Source of the DNA: a candidate division KSB3 bacterium
GTDB lineage: Bacteria; Moduliflexota; Moduliflexia; Moduliflexales; Moduliflexaceae
Length of the DNA: 64,000 nt
Assembly: GCA_002748425.1 (NCBI GenBank)
Contig: PDSJ01000019.1
Location: 1-64,000 of the forward strand
Direction of reading: 5' to 3'
Shown piece by piece: positions 30,875 through 40,631 of this stretch. Below the pieces are notes generated by a model. The model saw only the letters and a program-made list of their open reading frames with translations. It was not told where the DNA came from and made no database searches. Each line of letters starts with the position of its first letter. Position 1 is the first letter of the stretch. Position numbers and translations under genes: made by a program.

Positions 30875-32329
30875 ATGAATCGAGAAATGTTTTCAGTGAA
30901 ACGCATCATTGAATCTGTTGCAATAGGAGTCTTGTTGTTGGCGGCCCAGGCTCAGGGAGCCTCTGCAGAAAGTCCGCCAGCAGACCAGAATGTGACGATT
31001 CTGGAATCGCGGTTTTCTACGACAACGCCTGTGGTGGGAGATTCGTTTCAGTATTCTCTGAAGTTTGATTATCGTAAGGGGCTTCGCGTAGACCCTGAAG
31101 AGCATTTTGATGAACAGAACGTGACGATTCTCGAACGCCGTGAGCGCGATGCACAAGAGTTTGAAGGCCGGATCATCGAGCAGTATGAATATCGCTTGAA
31201 AGCTTCGACGCCCGGACAATTTCAGTTCAGTCCGGTCTCGATAAATTACAGCGGGCCTCGTGTGAATTCGACAGCAGCTGTTGCCGATCCGGTTCAGCTC
31301 TCGGTGTCTGCGGTACTCGAACTTCGGGTGCTGACCAACAGCCCTTTGATGCTCGGTGAAGCGCTCGAACTGAGTCTGGAAGTGATTAAACGCAAGCCCG
31401 TGATGATTTCGGCCATGCCCCAAGAACTGAAAGCCGCTGTGCCGAAGCTGAAGCCTTTCGAACTGCTGGAACAACAAGCGCTGAAAAAGGCTGAGAGTGA
31501 AGATCCAGGGAACACTCCGACACCAGCGCCGGAGCCCCTGCTGTTTACCCTGGATCAGTCACAAGAGATTGCATCCCAACAGGTCGACGGCGGGACCATC
31601 GAACACTATCGCTACCACCCCAGCACACAAGCAGTGCAGGCCGGAGAATATGTCATCCCGTCGTTTACGGTCAGCTACCGGACAGCGAGCGGCGAAGACA
31701 TTGAGCAGCGAGTTGAAGAAACGAAGATTTTCGTGTTGAATCCCAGTTCTGCGAATCAGGAGATTGCAACAGATTACCGTTTTTTCACAGGACCGGCAAT
31801 TGTCGCAGTGGCTGTGCTGATCGGGGGGCTGTTCGTCTTTTTCTTCGTAAAATATCGTCAAGCGCGTAGAAGCGAGGAAGACTATGTCCCAGCGCCGCTG
31901 CCGCCCGGAGAAATCGCCCATCGGGAACTGACCGAACTTCAGGCAATGAACCTTCCGGCCAAAGGGGAGTTTAAGCAATATTACTTTTTGCTCTCGGACT
32001 CTGTGAGAAAGTTTTTGGGGGCGGAATATCGTTTTCACGTGTTAGAACGCACGACAGAGGAAATTCTGCACGACATCCGGCAGCAAGACATTCCAGAGCC
32101 GATCGCAGCTCGCATCAGCAGCTTTCTCCCGGAATCTGATATGGTCAAATTTGCGAAATACATCCCAAAACTGGAGCAGGCTGATGACGCTATGCAGCAG
32201 GCCTGGAAGATCGTGGACGAGAGTCTGGCTTATCACAATCTTTCAGAGGAAACTCCTCGCGTATCTGATCGTGATCCTTCAGAGGGTGCGGCTGAAGAAG
32301 CTCAGGGGACTCATGAAGGCTCTTCCTGA
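30875..32329 (+). CDS. BatD/DUF4381-like membrane protein
   Basis: Signal peptide, Ig-like BatD-type region, TM segment (IVAVAVLIGGLFVFFFVKY), cytoplasmic helical tail; downstream of MoxR-DUF58. Confidence 0.75.
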   Translation: MNREMFSVKRIIESVAIGVLLLAAQAQGASAESPPADQNVTILESRFSTTTPVVGDSFQYSLKFDYRKGLRVDPEEHFDEQNVTILERRERDAQEFEGRIIEQYEYRLKASTPGQFQFSPVSINYSGPRVNSTAAVADPVQLSVSAVLELRVLTNSPLMLGEALELSLEVIKRKPVMISAMPQELKAAVPKLKPFELLEQQALKKAESEDPGNTPTPAPEPLLFTLDQSQEIASQQVDGGTIEHYRYHPSTQAVQAGEYVIPSFTVSYRTASGEDIEQRVEETKIFVLNPSSANQEIATDYRFFTGPAIVAVAVLIGGLFVFFFVKYRQARRSEEDYVPAPLPPGEIAHRELTELQAMNLPAKGEFKQYYFLLSDSVRKFLGAEYRFHVLERTTEEILHDIRQQDIPEPIAARISSFLPESDMVKFAKYIPKLEQADDAMQQAWKIVDESLAYHNLSEETPRVSDRDPSEGAAEEAQGTHEGSS

Positions 32330-32391
32330 TGGGAAACAGCCCCCACCAGGTATCAGCTTTCAGGACGTATCGTTGCAGAAGGAGGACAAGT

Positions 32392-32557
32392 ATGGATTTG
32401 AGCAATCTGCTGGCTGGCAGAACGCAGACAATGGGCGTGAACATTATCCGTTTAAGAAGGTCGCGAAAGCAGGCGTTTGAATTTTACGATGAGCAGTGAA
32501 ACGGAAATCGATCGTGCCATAAATATCCTCGCAAAGGTGATCAGAGAGAAGATTTGA
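32392..32557 (+). pseudogene. Remnant of a PLP-dependent class I/II aminotransferase with massive internal deletion
   Basis: AAGGAGG RBS then MDLSNLLAGRTQTMGVNIIR (aminotransferase N-terminus-like), then in another frame GRESRRLNFTMSSETEIDRAINILAKVIREKI* (aminotransferase C-terminus-like). Confidence 0.6.
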
Positions 32558-32602
32558 ACATGTTGATTACGCAATACACTGTCGTTCATGGAGGAACGAC
32601 GT

Positions 32603-33091
32603 ATGGATATGCTGGTTAAACTGTACGAGCTGCCTGCAGCGCCGCCTCTTGACATCGGCGGGATCCGAATTCGACGCATTATGGGGCCCGACAAACAAGC
32701 TCTCCTGGAGTGGCTGCGGGGACATTTTTCCTCTGTGTGGGCCGCTGAGTGCGAGATCGCGTTCTCCCGGCAGCCTGTTTCCTGCTTCATTGCCAGCAAC
32801 GCAGGGAAAATACGTGGCTTTTCTGTGTACGATGTGACGGCCAAAGGAATTTTTGGCCCGATGGGCGTCGCAGAAGAGTACCGTAGCAGGGGGATTGGGA
32901 AAAGCCTGCTGCTGACTGCATTACACGATATGCGCCATCAGGGCTATGCCTATGCAGTGATCGGCTGGGCCGGTCCGACGCGGTTTTACGAAAAATACGT
33001 CGGCGCAAAAGTGATCGAAGCTTCACAAGCGGAACGCGGCATGTATTCCGATCTGTTGCGGCACGATCCGAAGGTGAGCGCTAAGGGCTGA
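32603..33091 (+). CDS. GNAT family N-acetyltransferase
   Basis: GPMGVAEEYRSRGIGKSLLLTALHDMRHQGYAYAVIGW; GGAGG RBS precedes ATG at 32603. Confidence 0.88.
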   Translation: MDMLVKLYELPAAPPLDIGGIRIRRIMGPDKQALLEWLRGHFSSVWAAECEIAFSRQPVSCFIASNAGKIRGFSVYDVTAKGIFGPMGVAEEYRSRGIGKSLLLTALHDMRHQGYAYAVIGWAGPTRFYEKYVGAKVIEASQAERGMYSDLLRHDPKVSAKG

Positions 33092-33198
33092 ATTGACAAA
33101 CATGAAAGTGGCGCGCAGTTCGTTGACGAAAATTTTTTCCAGACAACGCGTCTGGGGCGAGAGCGCAGGTCATTTTACGAGAGGACTGGGAACACAAT

Positions 33199-33840
33199 AT
33201 GGCACAGATTAAAATCGACCTTCATGTGCATACATGCGAGCGTTCCGCGTGCGCGAGTTTGAGTGCGGAAGAACAGATTCAGGCCGCAATCCAGGCGGGC
33301 CTCGATGCTGTTGGTTTTGCTGATCACGATATACTCTGGCCAAAGGACCTGCTGCAAGACTTGAACCAGATGTACGCGCCGTTCAGAATTTTCAGCGGAA
33401 TCGAGGTCTCGGTGATCGGTGGCGAGCATATACTGGTCTACGGCATTGACGATAGACGCCTGGAAGAATATGCCTGGCATTATCCGGATTTATACGATCT
33501 GGTGCAGGAAGGCCAGGGATTTATGGCGCTCAACCATCCCTATCGTTTTACTCCGAATATTGAAATCGATTATCGCAATTATCCACCGCATGCGCTTGAG
33601 GCATATTCCAATCATATTGTGCCGCATTGCCAAAAACGTATTCTCTCGCTTGCAGAGCAATTTAATTTCAAGGTGATGAGTAATTCCGACGGGCATCATA
33701 GAGGTCAGATCGGTAAATACTATAACGTTTTTGAAGAGCTTCCGGAGAACGAACACGACTTGGCACAGCTCTTGAGACACGGAGACTTTCAGTGTGTCTC
33801 GCCTCAGTCCAAATCGGAATGCAGAGCATATACACGATGA
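33199..33840 (+). CDS. PHP domain metal-dependent phosphoesterase
   Basis: KIDLHVHTCERSACASLS; GFADHD; ALNHPYRF; SNSDGHH. Confidence 0.88.
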   Translation: MAQIKIDLHVHTCERSACASLSAEEQIQAAIQAGLDAVGFADHDILWPKDLLQDLNQMYAPFRIFSGIEVSVIGGEHILVYGIDDRRLEEYAWHYPDLYDLVQEGQGFMALNHPYRFTPNIEIDYRNYPPHALEAYSNHIVPHCQKRILSLAEQFNFKVMSNSDGHHRGQIGKYYNVFEELPENEHDLAQLLRHGDFQCVSPQSKSECRAYTR

Positions 33841-34997
33841 AAAATGTATTCATATATTCAAACGAGTTTGAGAAATTTGCCTATGACTCTTCGCACCCTC
33901 TGCAACCCTTGCGCTTTAAACTGACCTATGAGCTGGCAAAGTCTTACGGGCTCTTCAAATCTTCTCAAGAACGTGTTGTTAAGCCGAAACCCTGTGCAGT
34001 CGATGATTTGCTCAGCGTCCATTCGATCGATTACATCGAAGCTGTCGAACATTATAATCCGGATATGCCGGAATGGGACATGCAGGCTTATGGTTTGAAT
34101 ACGCTGGATAATCCTGTCTTTCCACAAGTCTATACATGGTCGCTTCTCTCTGTAGGAGCGAGCTTGCAGGCCACAAAACTTGTTGAGTCCGGGGAGGCTG
34201 AAGTTGCCTTTAATATCGGCGGCGGGCAGCATCATGCCTTTCGTAATCGCGCATCTGGTTTCTGCTATTTTAATGATATTGCGATTGCAGTTCAATATCT
34301 GCTGGACAAAGGCTATCGGGTTGCCTATGTGGACATCGACGCTCATCATGGTGATGGCGTGCAAAGTATTTTTTATCGCAGTGACAGAGTGTTGACAATC
34401 TCTCTGCACCAAAGCGGATTTTATGCTTTTCCTGGCACTGGCTTTGAGCGGGAAATCGGTGAGGAAGAGGGCGAAGGCTACACAGTTAATATTCCTCTCT
34501 TACAAGGCAGCGACGATGAGGTCTTCTATTACGCATTTTATGAGATCGTCCCTTTGCTGCTAAGGGCGTTTCAGCCGGATGTTCTGCTAACGCAACTGGG
34601 AGCCGACAGTTTGCGCACTGATCCGCTGGCGTCGCTGGACGTGACTACGAGAGGATTCTGCCGGGTGGTGGAAGGCTTGAAAGAGCTGTCTCCGGGAAAA
34701 TGGATCGCCTTTGGCGGTGGCGGCTATGATGTCTTTAACGTACCAAGAGCCTGGACCTTAGCCTGGGGCATTATGAATGAGACCGAACTGCCGGACAGCC
34801 TGCCGCGCCATTATAAAAAAGTGTTGCGGAAACTCGGAATTATTGAGGAGAAAAAGCCGCGCCTGCCCTATGAGCATCTGCAGGATAAGCACTATCAGAG
34901 TGATCTCAAAACTAAGATCCACATGTTGATCGAACTGGAGAAAACGATTAATTACATCAAGAATCATCAATTGGCACTCATAAGTGGGAAGAGCTAG
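33837..34997 (+). CDS. Histone deacetylase/AcuC family protein
   Basis: NIGGGQHHAFRNRASGFCYFNDIAIAVQYLL; VDIDAHHGDGVQSIFY; ATGA overlap with upstream PHP gene. Confidence 0.92.
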   Translation: MKNVFIYSNEFEKFAYDSSHPLQPLRFKLTYELAKSYGLFKSSQERVVKPKPCAVDDLLSVHSIDYIEAVEHYNPDMPEWDMQAYGLNTLDNPVFPQVYTWSLLSVGASLQATKLVESGEAEVAFNIGGGQHHAFRNRASGFCYFNDIAIAVQYLLDKGYRVAYVDIDAHHGDGVQSIFYRSDRVLTISLHQSGFYAFPGTGFEREIGEEEGEGYTVNIPLLQGSDDEVFYYAFYEIVPLLLRAFQPDVLLTQLGADSLRTDPLASLDVTTRGFCRVVEGLKELSPGKWIAFGGGGYDVFNVPRAWTLAWGIMNETELPDSLPRHYKKVLRKLGIIEEKKPRLPYEHLQDKHYQSDLKTKIHMLIELEKTINYIKNHQLALISGKS

Positions 34998-35017
34998 CTC
35001 AGGGACGTTGTCTGTTT

Positions 35018-35944
35018 ATGCAGAATTATATTATACGCCGTCTCTTATTGACGGTTCCGGTGATGCTCGGCGTCGTAACGCTGGTATTTCTGTTTATCCA
35101 TTTTATCCCCGGTGATCCTGTACAGGTCATGCTGGGAGAAAGCGCCGCTTCGGCCAATATGGAGGAATTGCGCGAAGGGCTGGGGCTCAATAACCCGCTC
35201 GGAGAGCAGTATCTCTCGTTTCTGAAAGGGTTGTTCACCGGCGATCTCGGCGTTTCGATCCATACAGGTCAGCCGATCGTCTCCAGCATCCTGGAACGTG
35301 TTCCCGCCACGCTGGAATTAACGATCTCCTCGTTGATCGTAGCGTTACTGATTTCGATTCCCTTAGGGGTGATTTCTGCGTCTAGACAATACTCTGTTCT
35401 CGACAACGGTTCGATGTTTTTCGCGCTGATTGGGATTTCTATGCCGAATTTTTGGCTGGGGCCTTTGCTGATTATTCTGTTTTCCGTGAATTTAGGCTGG
35501 CTGCCGGTGTCGGGACGAGGTGGGATCGCACATTTGATTCTGCCTGCGATGACGCTTGGGACTGCCCTTGCGGCCAAACTGACCCGGATGACCCGCTCGA
35601 GTATGCTGGAAATTCTGCATGAAGACTACATCACGACCAGCCGTGCAAAAGGACTCAGAGAAGGCTTCATTATGTTCAAACACGGCCTGCGAAACGCGCT
35701 GCTCCCTGTGATTACGGTATTTGGTATTCAATTCGGTGCACTCCTCTCAGGTGCGTTAATCACCGAAACCATTTTCGCTTGGCCCGGCATCGGGCGCTTG
35801 ACGATCAGCGCCATTCAGAAGCGCGATTATCCTCTTGTACAAGGCTGTGTGCTGTTCATCGCCTTTGGCTATGTTTTCGCCAATTTACTTACCGACCTGG
35901 CTTATGCTCTGGCCGATCCCCGCATCCGTTTTGAGAAAAGATAA
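35018..35944 (+). CDS. ABC transporter permease, DppB/OppB family
   Basis: MQNYIIRRLLLTVPVMLGVVTLVFLFIHFIPGDPV; EDYITTSRAKGLREGFIMFKHGLRNALLPVIT. Confidence 0.95.
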   Translation: MQNYIIRRLLLTVPVMLGVVTLVFLFIHFIPGDPVQVMLGESAASANMEELREGLGLNNPLGEQYLSFLKGLFTGDLGVSIHTGQPIVSSILERVPATLELTISSLIVALLISIPLGVISASRQYSVLDNGSMFFALIGISMPNFWLGPLLIILFSVNLGWLPVSGRGGIAHLILPAMTLGTALAAKLTRMTRSSMLEILHEDYITTSRAKGLREGFIMFKHGLRNALLPVITVFGIQFGALLSGALITETIFAWPGIGRLTISAIQKRDYPLVQGCVLFIAFGYVFANLLTDLAYALADPRIRFEKR

Positions 35945-35956
35945 GACAGTTCCAGG

Positions 35957-35997
35957 AAATCCCGGCAATGGGCTATGACGCATCATCGCCGGGATTT
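35957..35997. terminator. Intrinsic terminator between ABC permease and convergent M50 gene
   Basis: aaatcccggc ... gccgggattt, followed by cttct. Confidence 0.75.
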
Positions 35998-36043
35998 CTT
36001 CAGCAGCCAGATCTGTTTGGCCGCGATCCATATATGCCAGGAA

Positions 36044-37048
36044 TCATAACACCCCAAAAGGAGCTGGGGTAAAGGTGAGAATGAAAATGATTACAGCAAT
36101 CCATCCGATAATTTTCCGGCGTGGATCCAGCGCTTGATGCTCATCGCACGTTGGAGGATGAGCCGTCCCGATCAGGAAGCGGAGAATCGCAAACCACAGC
36201 AGCCAGCCGGGCCAGCCGAAACGTCCGATGAACTGCATCCATTCCGGGGGCATTGTGTCGAATCTGGCGTAATACATGAGCTGCGGGATCGGCAGGAGTC
36301 CTAATATCAAAAGGATCGGCAGCACAGATGACGCAATCTTCCGATGGAGTGCAGGTCCTAACACCGCGTAGGTCACATGCCCTCCGTCCAGTTGGCCGAC
36401 CGGCATCAAGTTCAGCATTGTTACCAGCATCCCGATCCAACCGGCAAAGGCTATCGGATGAAGCAGCAGATCGTATCCCGGCGGAGTTGCCCCGGCAATA
36501 AGACGGGATAAGGCGGAAAAGATCAGCGATGAGCCCAGTGAAACGGGTCCGCCGCCGGGAGCCGTCTCTTCAGGAACCGGAATAAAATCAGACAGCATCA
36601 GCCCCAGAATGATCGCAGGCAGGGCAATAGCGACTCCGGCCAGCGGGCCGGCCACACCAATGTCGAAGAGCGCACGCTTTGATCTGACTGCTGAGCGCAT
36701 TTTGATCACTGCGCCAAACGTGCCCACCAGGATCGGGATTCCGGGAATAAAATAGGGCAGCGACGCATTGACGTGATGTTTTCTGGCCATCAGATAATGG
36801 CCGAATTCATGGAAAAGTAAAATCGTCAATAACGTGCCTGAAAAGGCCAGAGCTGTGGCCCAGGTCCCTCGTAAAAAGAAGCCGGCGATCGTTGTCGTGC
36901 AAACCGTCGAGAGAAAAAGAATGATGTGGATAAAGGGGATCTTCCGGCCCTGCGATGATTGCCTGTGAGAAGAGTCAGCAGACGCTTTGCAGACGGGATC
37001 ACTGAAAGTCGTCACAGGGTTCGGCTCAGATGACAATCGTTCGTTCAT
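36044..37048 (-). CDS. Site-2 protease (M50) family membrane metallopeptidase
   Basis: LLFHEFGHYLMARKHHV (HExxH), LNLMPVGQLDGGHV. Confidence 0.93.
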   Translation of the reverse strand: MNERLSSEPNPVTTFSDPVCKASADSSHRQSSQGRKIPFIHIILFLSTVCTTTIAGFFLRGTWATALAFSGTLLTILLFHEFGHYLMARKHHVNASLPYFIPGIPILVGTFGAVIKMRSAVRSKRALFDIGVAGPLAGVAIALPAIILGLMLSDFIPVPEETAPGGGPVSLGSSLIFSALSRLIAGATPPGYDLLLHPIAFAGWIGMLVTMLNLMPVGQLDGGHVTYAVLGPALHRKIASSVLPILLILGLLPIPQLMYYARFDTMPPEWMQFIGRFGWPGWLLWFAILRFLIGTAHPPTCDEHQALDPRRKIIGWIAVIIFILTFTPAPFGVL

Positions 37049-37331
37049 AGCATTTTGTTCTCAGCAGGGGTTTTTCAGAATCGTTCATCTGCAGAAGAAA
37101 ACTACGCTAAGTATACAGGTCTTTCACGTTGCGTCAAGGCTTTTCTCAGCTTTTTGAGGATTTCTGTCTTTCTTTGATCTCAGCAGGACCAGAATAATTT
37201 TCGCTGATACGTAAGTTCCTTGACAGATTTTCTCTGAGCAGTGATCGATGTAACACGTTACTACTATAGCATGTACTCTGTAAGAGCTTTGGAATATTTT
37301 ACGATATGAAATCAAGAAAGGGGACGTTGCC

Positions 37332-39371
37332 GTGACTGCAAAATTACATGCTGAATTTGACACACAGGAGATGCGAGAACGGAGCCGGGCGCGTATTGAT
37401 TGGCTGACGCTTGCGTTCTGGGGAATCGTGGCCGTGGCGTTTGCCCTGCGATTTTACGACTTGGCGAACATGCCGCTGCATCATGATGAGAGTCTGTATG
37501 GAGTCTATTGCTGGCGGTTTTTCAACGGAGAGGGCTACAACTACGATCCGATGATGCACGGCCCGTTCATGTTCCATTTCCAGTTATTGATTTTTTTTCT
37601 CTTTGGCGTGGGGGATTTTACGCTCAGGATTGCGCCGGCGTTTTTAGGAACCTTGCTGATCGCCAGTACCTGGCTTCTCAAAGACTGGATTGGGAAAGTC
37701 GGCATCGTATTGCTGGCGCTGCTCTTGACCCTTTCTCCAACACATCTTTACTTCAGCCGCTTTATGCGTCATGACAGCTATATGGCCTTTTTCACCTATC
37801 TTTCGGTCATCTTCGGCCTTCTCTACTATCGTCATCGACGGAAGCGGGATCTCTATCTGGGCTCGGCCGCACTGGCACTGATGTTTTGTGTCAAAGAAAA
37901 CGCCTATATCCATGCCTTTATTTTTATGAGCTTTATCTTCTTGAAAGATCTTCTGGCAGGGCTGTCGAAAAGCGCCGATGCTGTTTTTCGGAGGAAAATG
38001 CTGCTCGCCTGGTTCGCAATCATCCTGGTGGTCTTGCTGTGCATTGCGCCGATTGTTCTCTTTGAGAAAGCGCCGCATCCTGCCTGGCTCGATGCTCTTC
38101 AGCAGAACATGACAGATGGAAGCCTGATTGGGATCGCGCGTATGCTGATCGTAGTGGCGACACTTGCCGTTGGAATCTGGGTGGTGATCTATTTCTGGAA
38201 GGAAGATCGCTACTTGGCAAGACAGGCGCCTGAAAAACAGTCATCGCCGTATCCTGTGATTTTTGCGGCCTTCCTCTTTTTCTGGATTTATCTTCTGTTG
38301 TATACGAGTGTTTTCACGAACAGGGCCGGTTTATGGGACGGTCTCTCCCATTCCTGGATCTACTGGTGGGAGCAGCACAGCATTCAACGTATTAAAGGTC
38401 CGTTCCATTACTATGTCCCTTTTTTCGTGCTCTATGAACTGCCGGTCGTCTTGATTGCACTGGGAGGAGTCTTGTATAAGCTTTCCACGACCGTGAATCG
38501 GCTGATCCTGTCGATCTGGGCGACAGTGTTTTCTGGAATCCTGATTGTGTTCTACGGCAGGCAGGCGTTGCCGTCCTGGTTTGGACCGACGCACATGGAA
38601 AATCGTTGTGATCTGATTCTGACCTGCTATGTGCTCTGTATCGGCTTGTGGGCGACGATCGATTTTCTTAACAGGGGAGAGCGATTTACGGCCTTGTTCA
38701 CATATTGGTCGGCGATCGGCTTTTTAATCTATTCTTATGCCGGAGAAAAAGTGCCCTGGCTGTTTTTACACATCATGCTCCCGATAACTGTCCTGGCGGG
38801 GATTTTCCTGCGGGAATTATCTGAAGCACAACTCTGGCGGGAGCAGGGAATCCGCCCGAGAATGCTCAAGCTGGCTGCCATCAGCATTGGCGGCCTGTTC
38901 AGTCTTTACACACTGCATACTACCATCGTCTTGAATTATCATAATCGCGCGAATCCGGTTGAACGCATGGTCTATACGCAGACTTCGACTGATGTCTTGA
39001 AATTAATGAAACTGGTTGAGGATGTACAATTCGGTATTGGATCGGAAGACGCTCAAAGACCGTTGATCGCTGTACAGGGCAATGCGGTCTGGCCCCTGCA
39101 CTGGTATTTACGCGATTATGAAGGGTGGTATTATCCCGGAGAGCTGAAGGACATGACACGTCCGCTGGTCGTGATCGACTGGGAAGAGCGGGAAACGTAT
39201 CATGAGCTCTTTCAGAATGATTATCAGGAAATTCGCGTTAAGCTGAGGGAGTGGTGGATTCCCGGAGAAGGAGGCACAGTGAAAGACTGGTGGAACTATT
39301 TCCTGTATCGAAAGGTCTATTCTCCAACCGGTTCTTCCGATGTCCTGCTCTACGTCAGAAAAACGTTGTAG
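37332..39371 (+). CDS. TIGR03663/Agl23-like GT-C-fold membrane protein
   Basis: 679 aa polytopic; LANMPLHHDESLYGVYCWRFFNGEGYNYDPMMHGPFMFH; SRFMRHDSYMAF. Confidence 0.85.
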   Translation: MTAKLHAEFDTQEMRERSRARIDWLTLAFWGIVAVAFALRFYDLANMPLHHDESLYGVYCWRFFNGEGYNYDPMMHGPFMFHFQLLIFFLFGVGDFTLRIAPAFLGTLLIASTWLLKDWIGKVGIVLLALLLTLSPTHLYFSRFMRHDSYMAFFTYLSVIFGLLYYRHRRKRDLYLGSAALALMFCVKENAYIHAFIFMSFIFLKDLLAGLSKSADAVFRRKMLLAWFAIILVVLLCIAPIVLFEKAPHPAWLDALQQNMTDGSLIGIARMLIVVATLAVGIWVVIYFWKEDRYLARQAPEKQSSPYPVIFAAFLFFWIYLLLYTSVFTNRAGLWDGLSHSWIYWWEQHSIQRIKGPFHYYVPFFVLYELPVVLIALGGVLYKLSTTVNRLILSIWATVFSGILIVFYGRQALPSWFGPTHMENRCDLILTCYVLCIGLWATIDFLNRGERFTALFTYWSAIGFLIYSYAGEKVPWLFLHIMLPITVLAGIFLRELSEAQLWREQGIRPRMLKLAAISIGGLFSLYTLHTTIVLNYHNRANPVERMVYTQTSTDVLKLMKLVEDVQFGIGSEDAQRPLIAVQGNAVWPLHWYLRDYEGWYYPGELKDMTRPLVVIDWEERETYHELFQNDYQEIRVKLREWWIPGEGGTVKDWWNYFLYRKVYSPTGSSDVLLYVRKTL

Positions 39372-39430
39372 CACTTTTGGGCGCGCTTGCCGCCGACGTG
39401 AGCAACAATCCTGTGAGGAGACAAAGAAAA

Positions 39431-39465
39431 GAGCTGTCAGACAGGTTCAAATCGACTGACAGCTC
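39431..39465. terminator. Bidirectional intrinsic terminator
   Basis: gagctgtcag ... ctgacagctc between convergent genes. Confidence 0.7.
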
Positions 39466-39484
39466 AGAGCGGCACCGTAAGCTT

Positions 39485-39967
39485 CTAGAAAAATAAAGTC
39501 ATTCCGCCATAAATGCGTTCCATGTCTTCTGCATCGCCGTCTTCACTGGTGAAAAACGCCCGAAAATCGGCACGAAGGGCGACGTTGTACGCCAGAAAGA
39601 TTTTTGCTCCCAGCCCTGCATTGACGGCAATCTCGGTTCCGCCGTCAGCAAGGATGCCCCCGCCGCCGATAACGTATGGAACAATTGCTGTGACTCCGGT
39701 GCCGAAGTTCAGGACAATATTCATACTGGCATTGAACAAGGTGTCTTCGGCAAAAACTGCGCCGACTTCCCCCTCAAGACCCAAGCGGGGAGACGTATTA
39801 AAGGTCAACGCAACCCCTCCCAACGCATCATTCTCGTCCGGCCCGAACAACATGCCTCCGAATCCGGTAATTTCCCGATATACGATTTGCTGCTCCGCAG
39901 ACGCTGTGACGACTCCTGCAAGAAAAGAGAGACCAAGTACCAGACAGATCGTAATAGATGTTTTCAT
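39485..39967 (-). CDS. Small outer-membrane beta-barrel protein
   Basis: Signal peptide MKTSITICLVLGLSFLAGVVTASA; amphipathic strands, C-terminal aromatic GGMTLFF. Confidence 0.7.
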   Translation of the reverse strand: MKTSITICLVLGLSFLAGVVTASAEQQIVYREITGFGGMLFGPDENDALGGVALTFNTSPRLGLEGEVGAVFAEDTLFNASMNIVLNFGTGVTAIVPYVIGGGGILADGGTEIAVNAGLGAKIFLAYNVALRADFRAFFTSEDGDAEDMERIYGGMTLFF

Positions 39968-40088
39968 GTCTTACCTCAATGTTGTAACGTGGTGAAGTGA
40001 TAGAGCACGAAGACCCTTGTGCCTTACAGGGTATTAAGACTCTATCATGCTGTTATTGATAAATGTGTTGATAAGGCGTTTGTGTTGT

Positions 40089-40607
40089 TCAGCCGAGCTT
40101 GCTCTTTTGACGAGCCTTTTTTTTGAGTTTCCTGCGAATTAAATCACGTTTTAAGCGTCCAATATGCTCAATAAACAGTATACCGTCAAGATGATCGATC
40201 TCATGTTGAAGCACTGTGGCAAGAAAAGTCTCATCCTCAATGCGAAGCGGATGTCCCTGCTCGTCAAAGGCCTTGAGACAGATTTTCGCCGGGCGTACGA
40301 CTTCAGATGTAAAACCGGGCACACTGAGGCAGCCCTCTTCGCAGACAGATCTTCCTTCAGCATGCACGATGACAGGATTCACGAGTTTCAGGAGTCTGCT
40401 GTCTTCCACTTGCCGTCCAACGTCAACCACAATTGCCCGCAATGAAGCCCCAACTTGGGGGGCAGCCAGCCCGACGCCGGGGGCATCGTACATTGTGTCA
40501 ACCATGTCGTCTAATAAACGACGCAGCGTCTTATCGAAATTCTCGACCGGCGCTGCCTTACAGGCTAATATCGGATCCGGATAGGTTTTAATGTCTAAGA
40601 TTGCCAT
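40089..40607 (-). CDS. def: Peptide deformylase
   Basis: GVGLAAPQVG, EEGCLSVPG, LQHEIDHLDGILF. Confidence 0.96.
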   Translation of the reverse strand: MAILDIKTYPDPILACKAAPVENFDKTLRRLLDDMVDTMYDAPGVGLAAPQVGASLRAIVVDVGRQVEDSRLLKLVNPVIVHAEGRSVCEEGCLSVPGFTSEVVRPAKICLKAFDEQGHPLRIEDETFLATVLQHEIDHLDGILFIEHIGRLKRDLIRRKLKKKARQKSKLG

Positions 40608-40631
40608 ACCTGATATGATGAGAGTTGTTTC

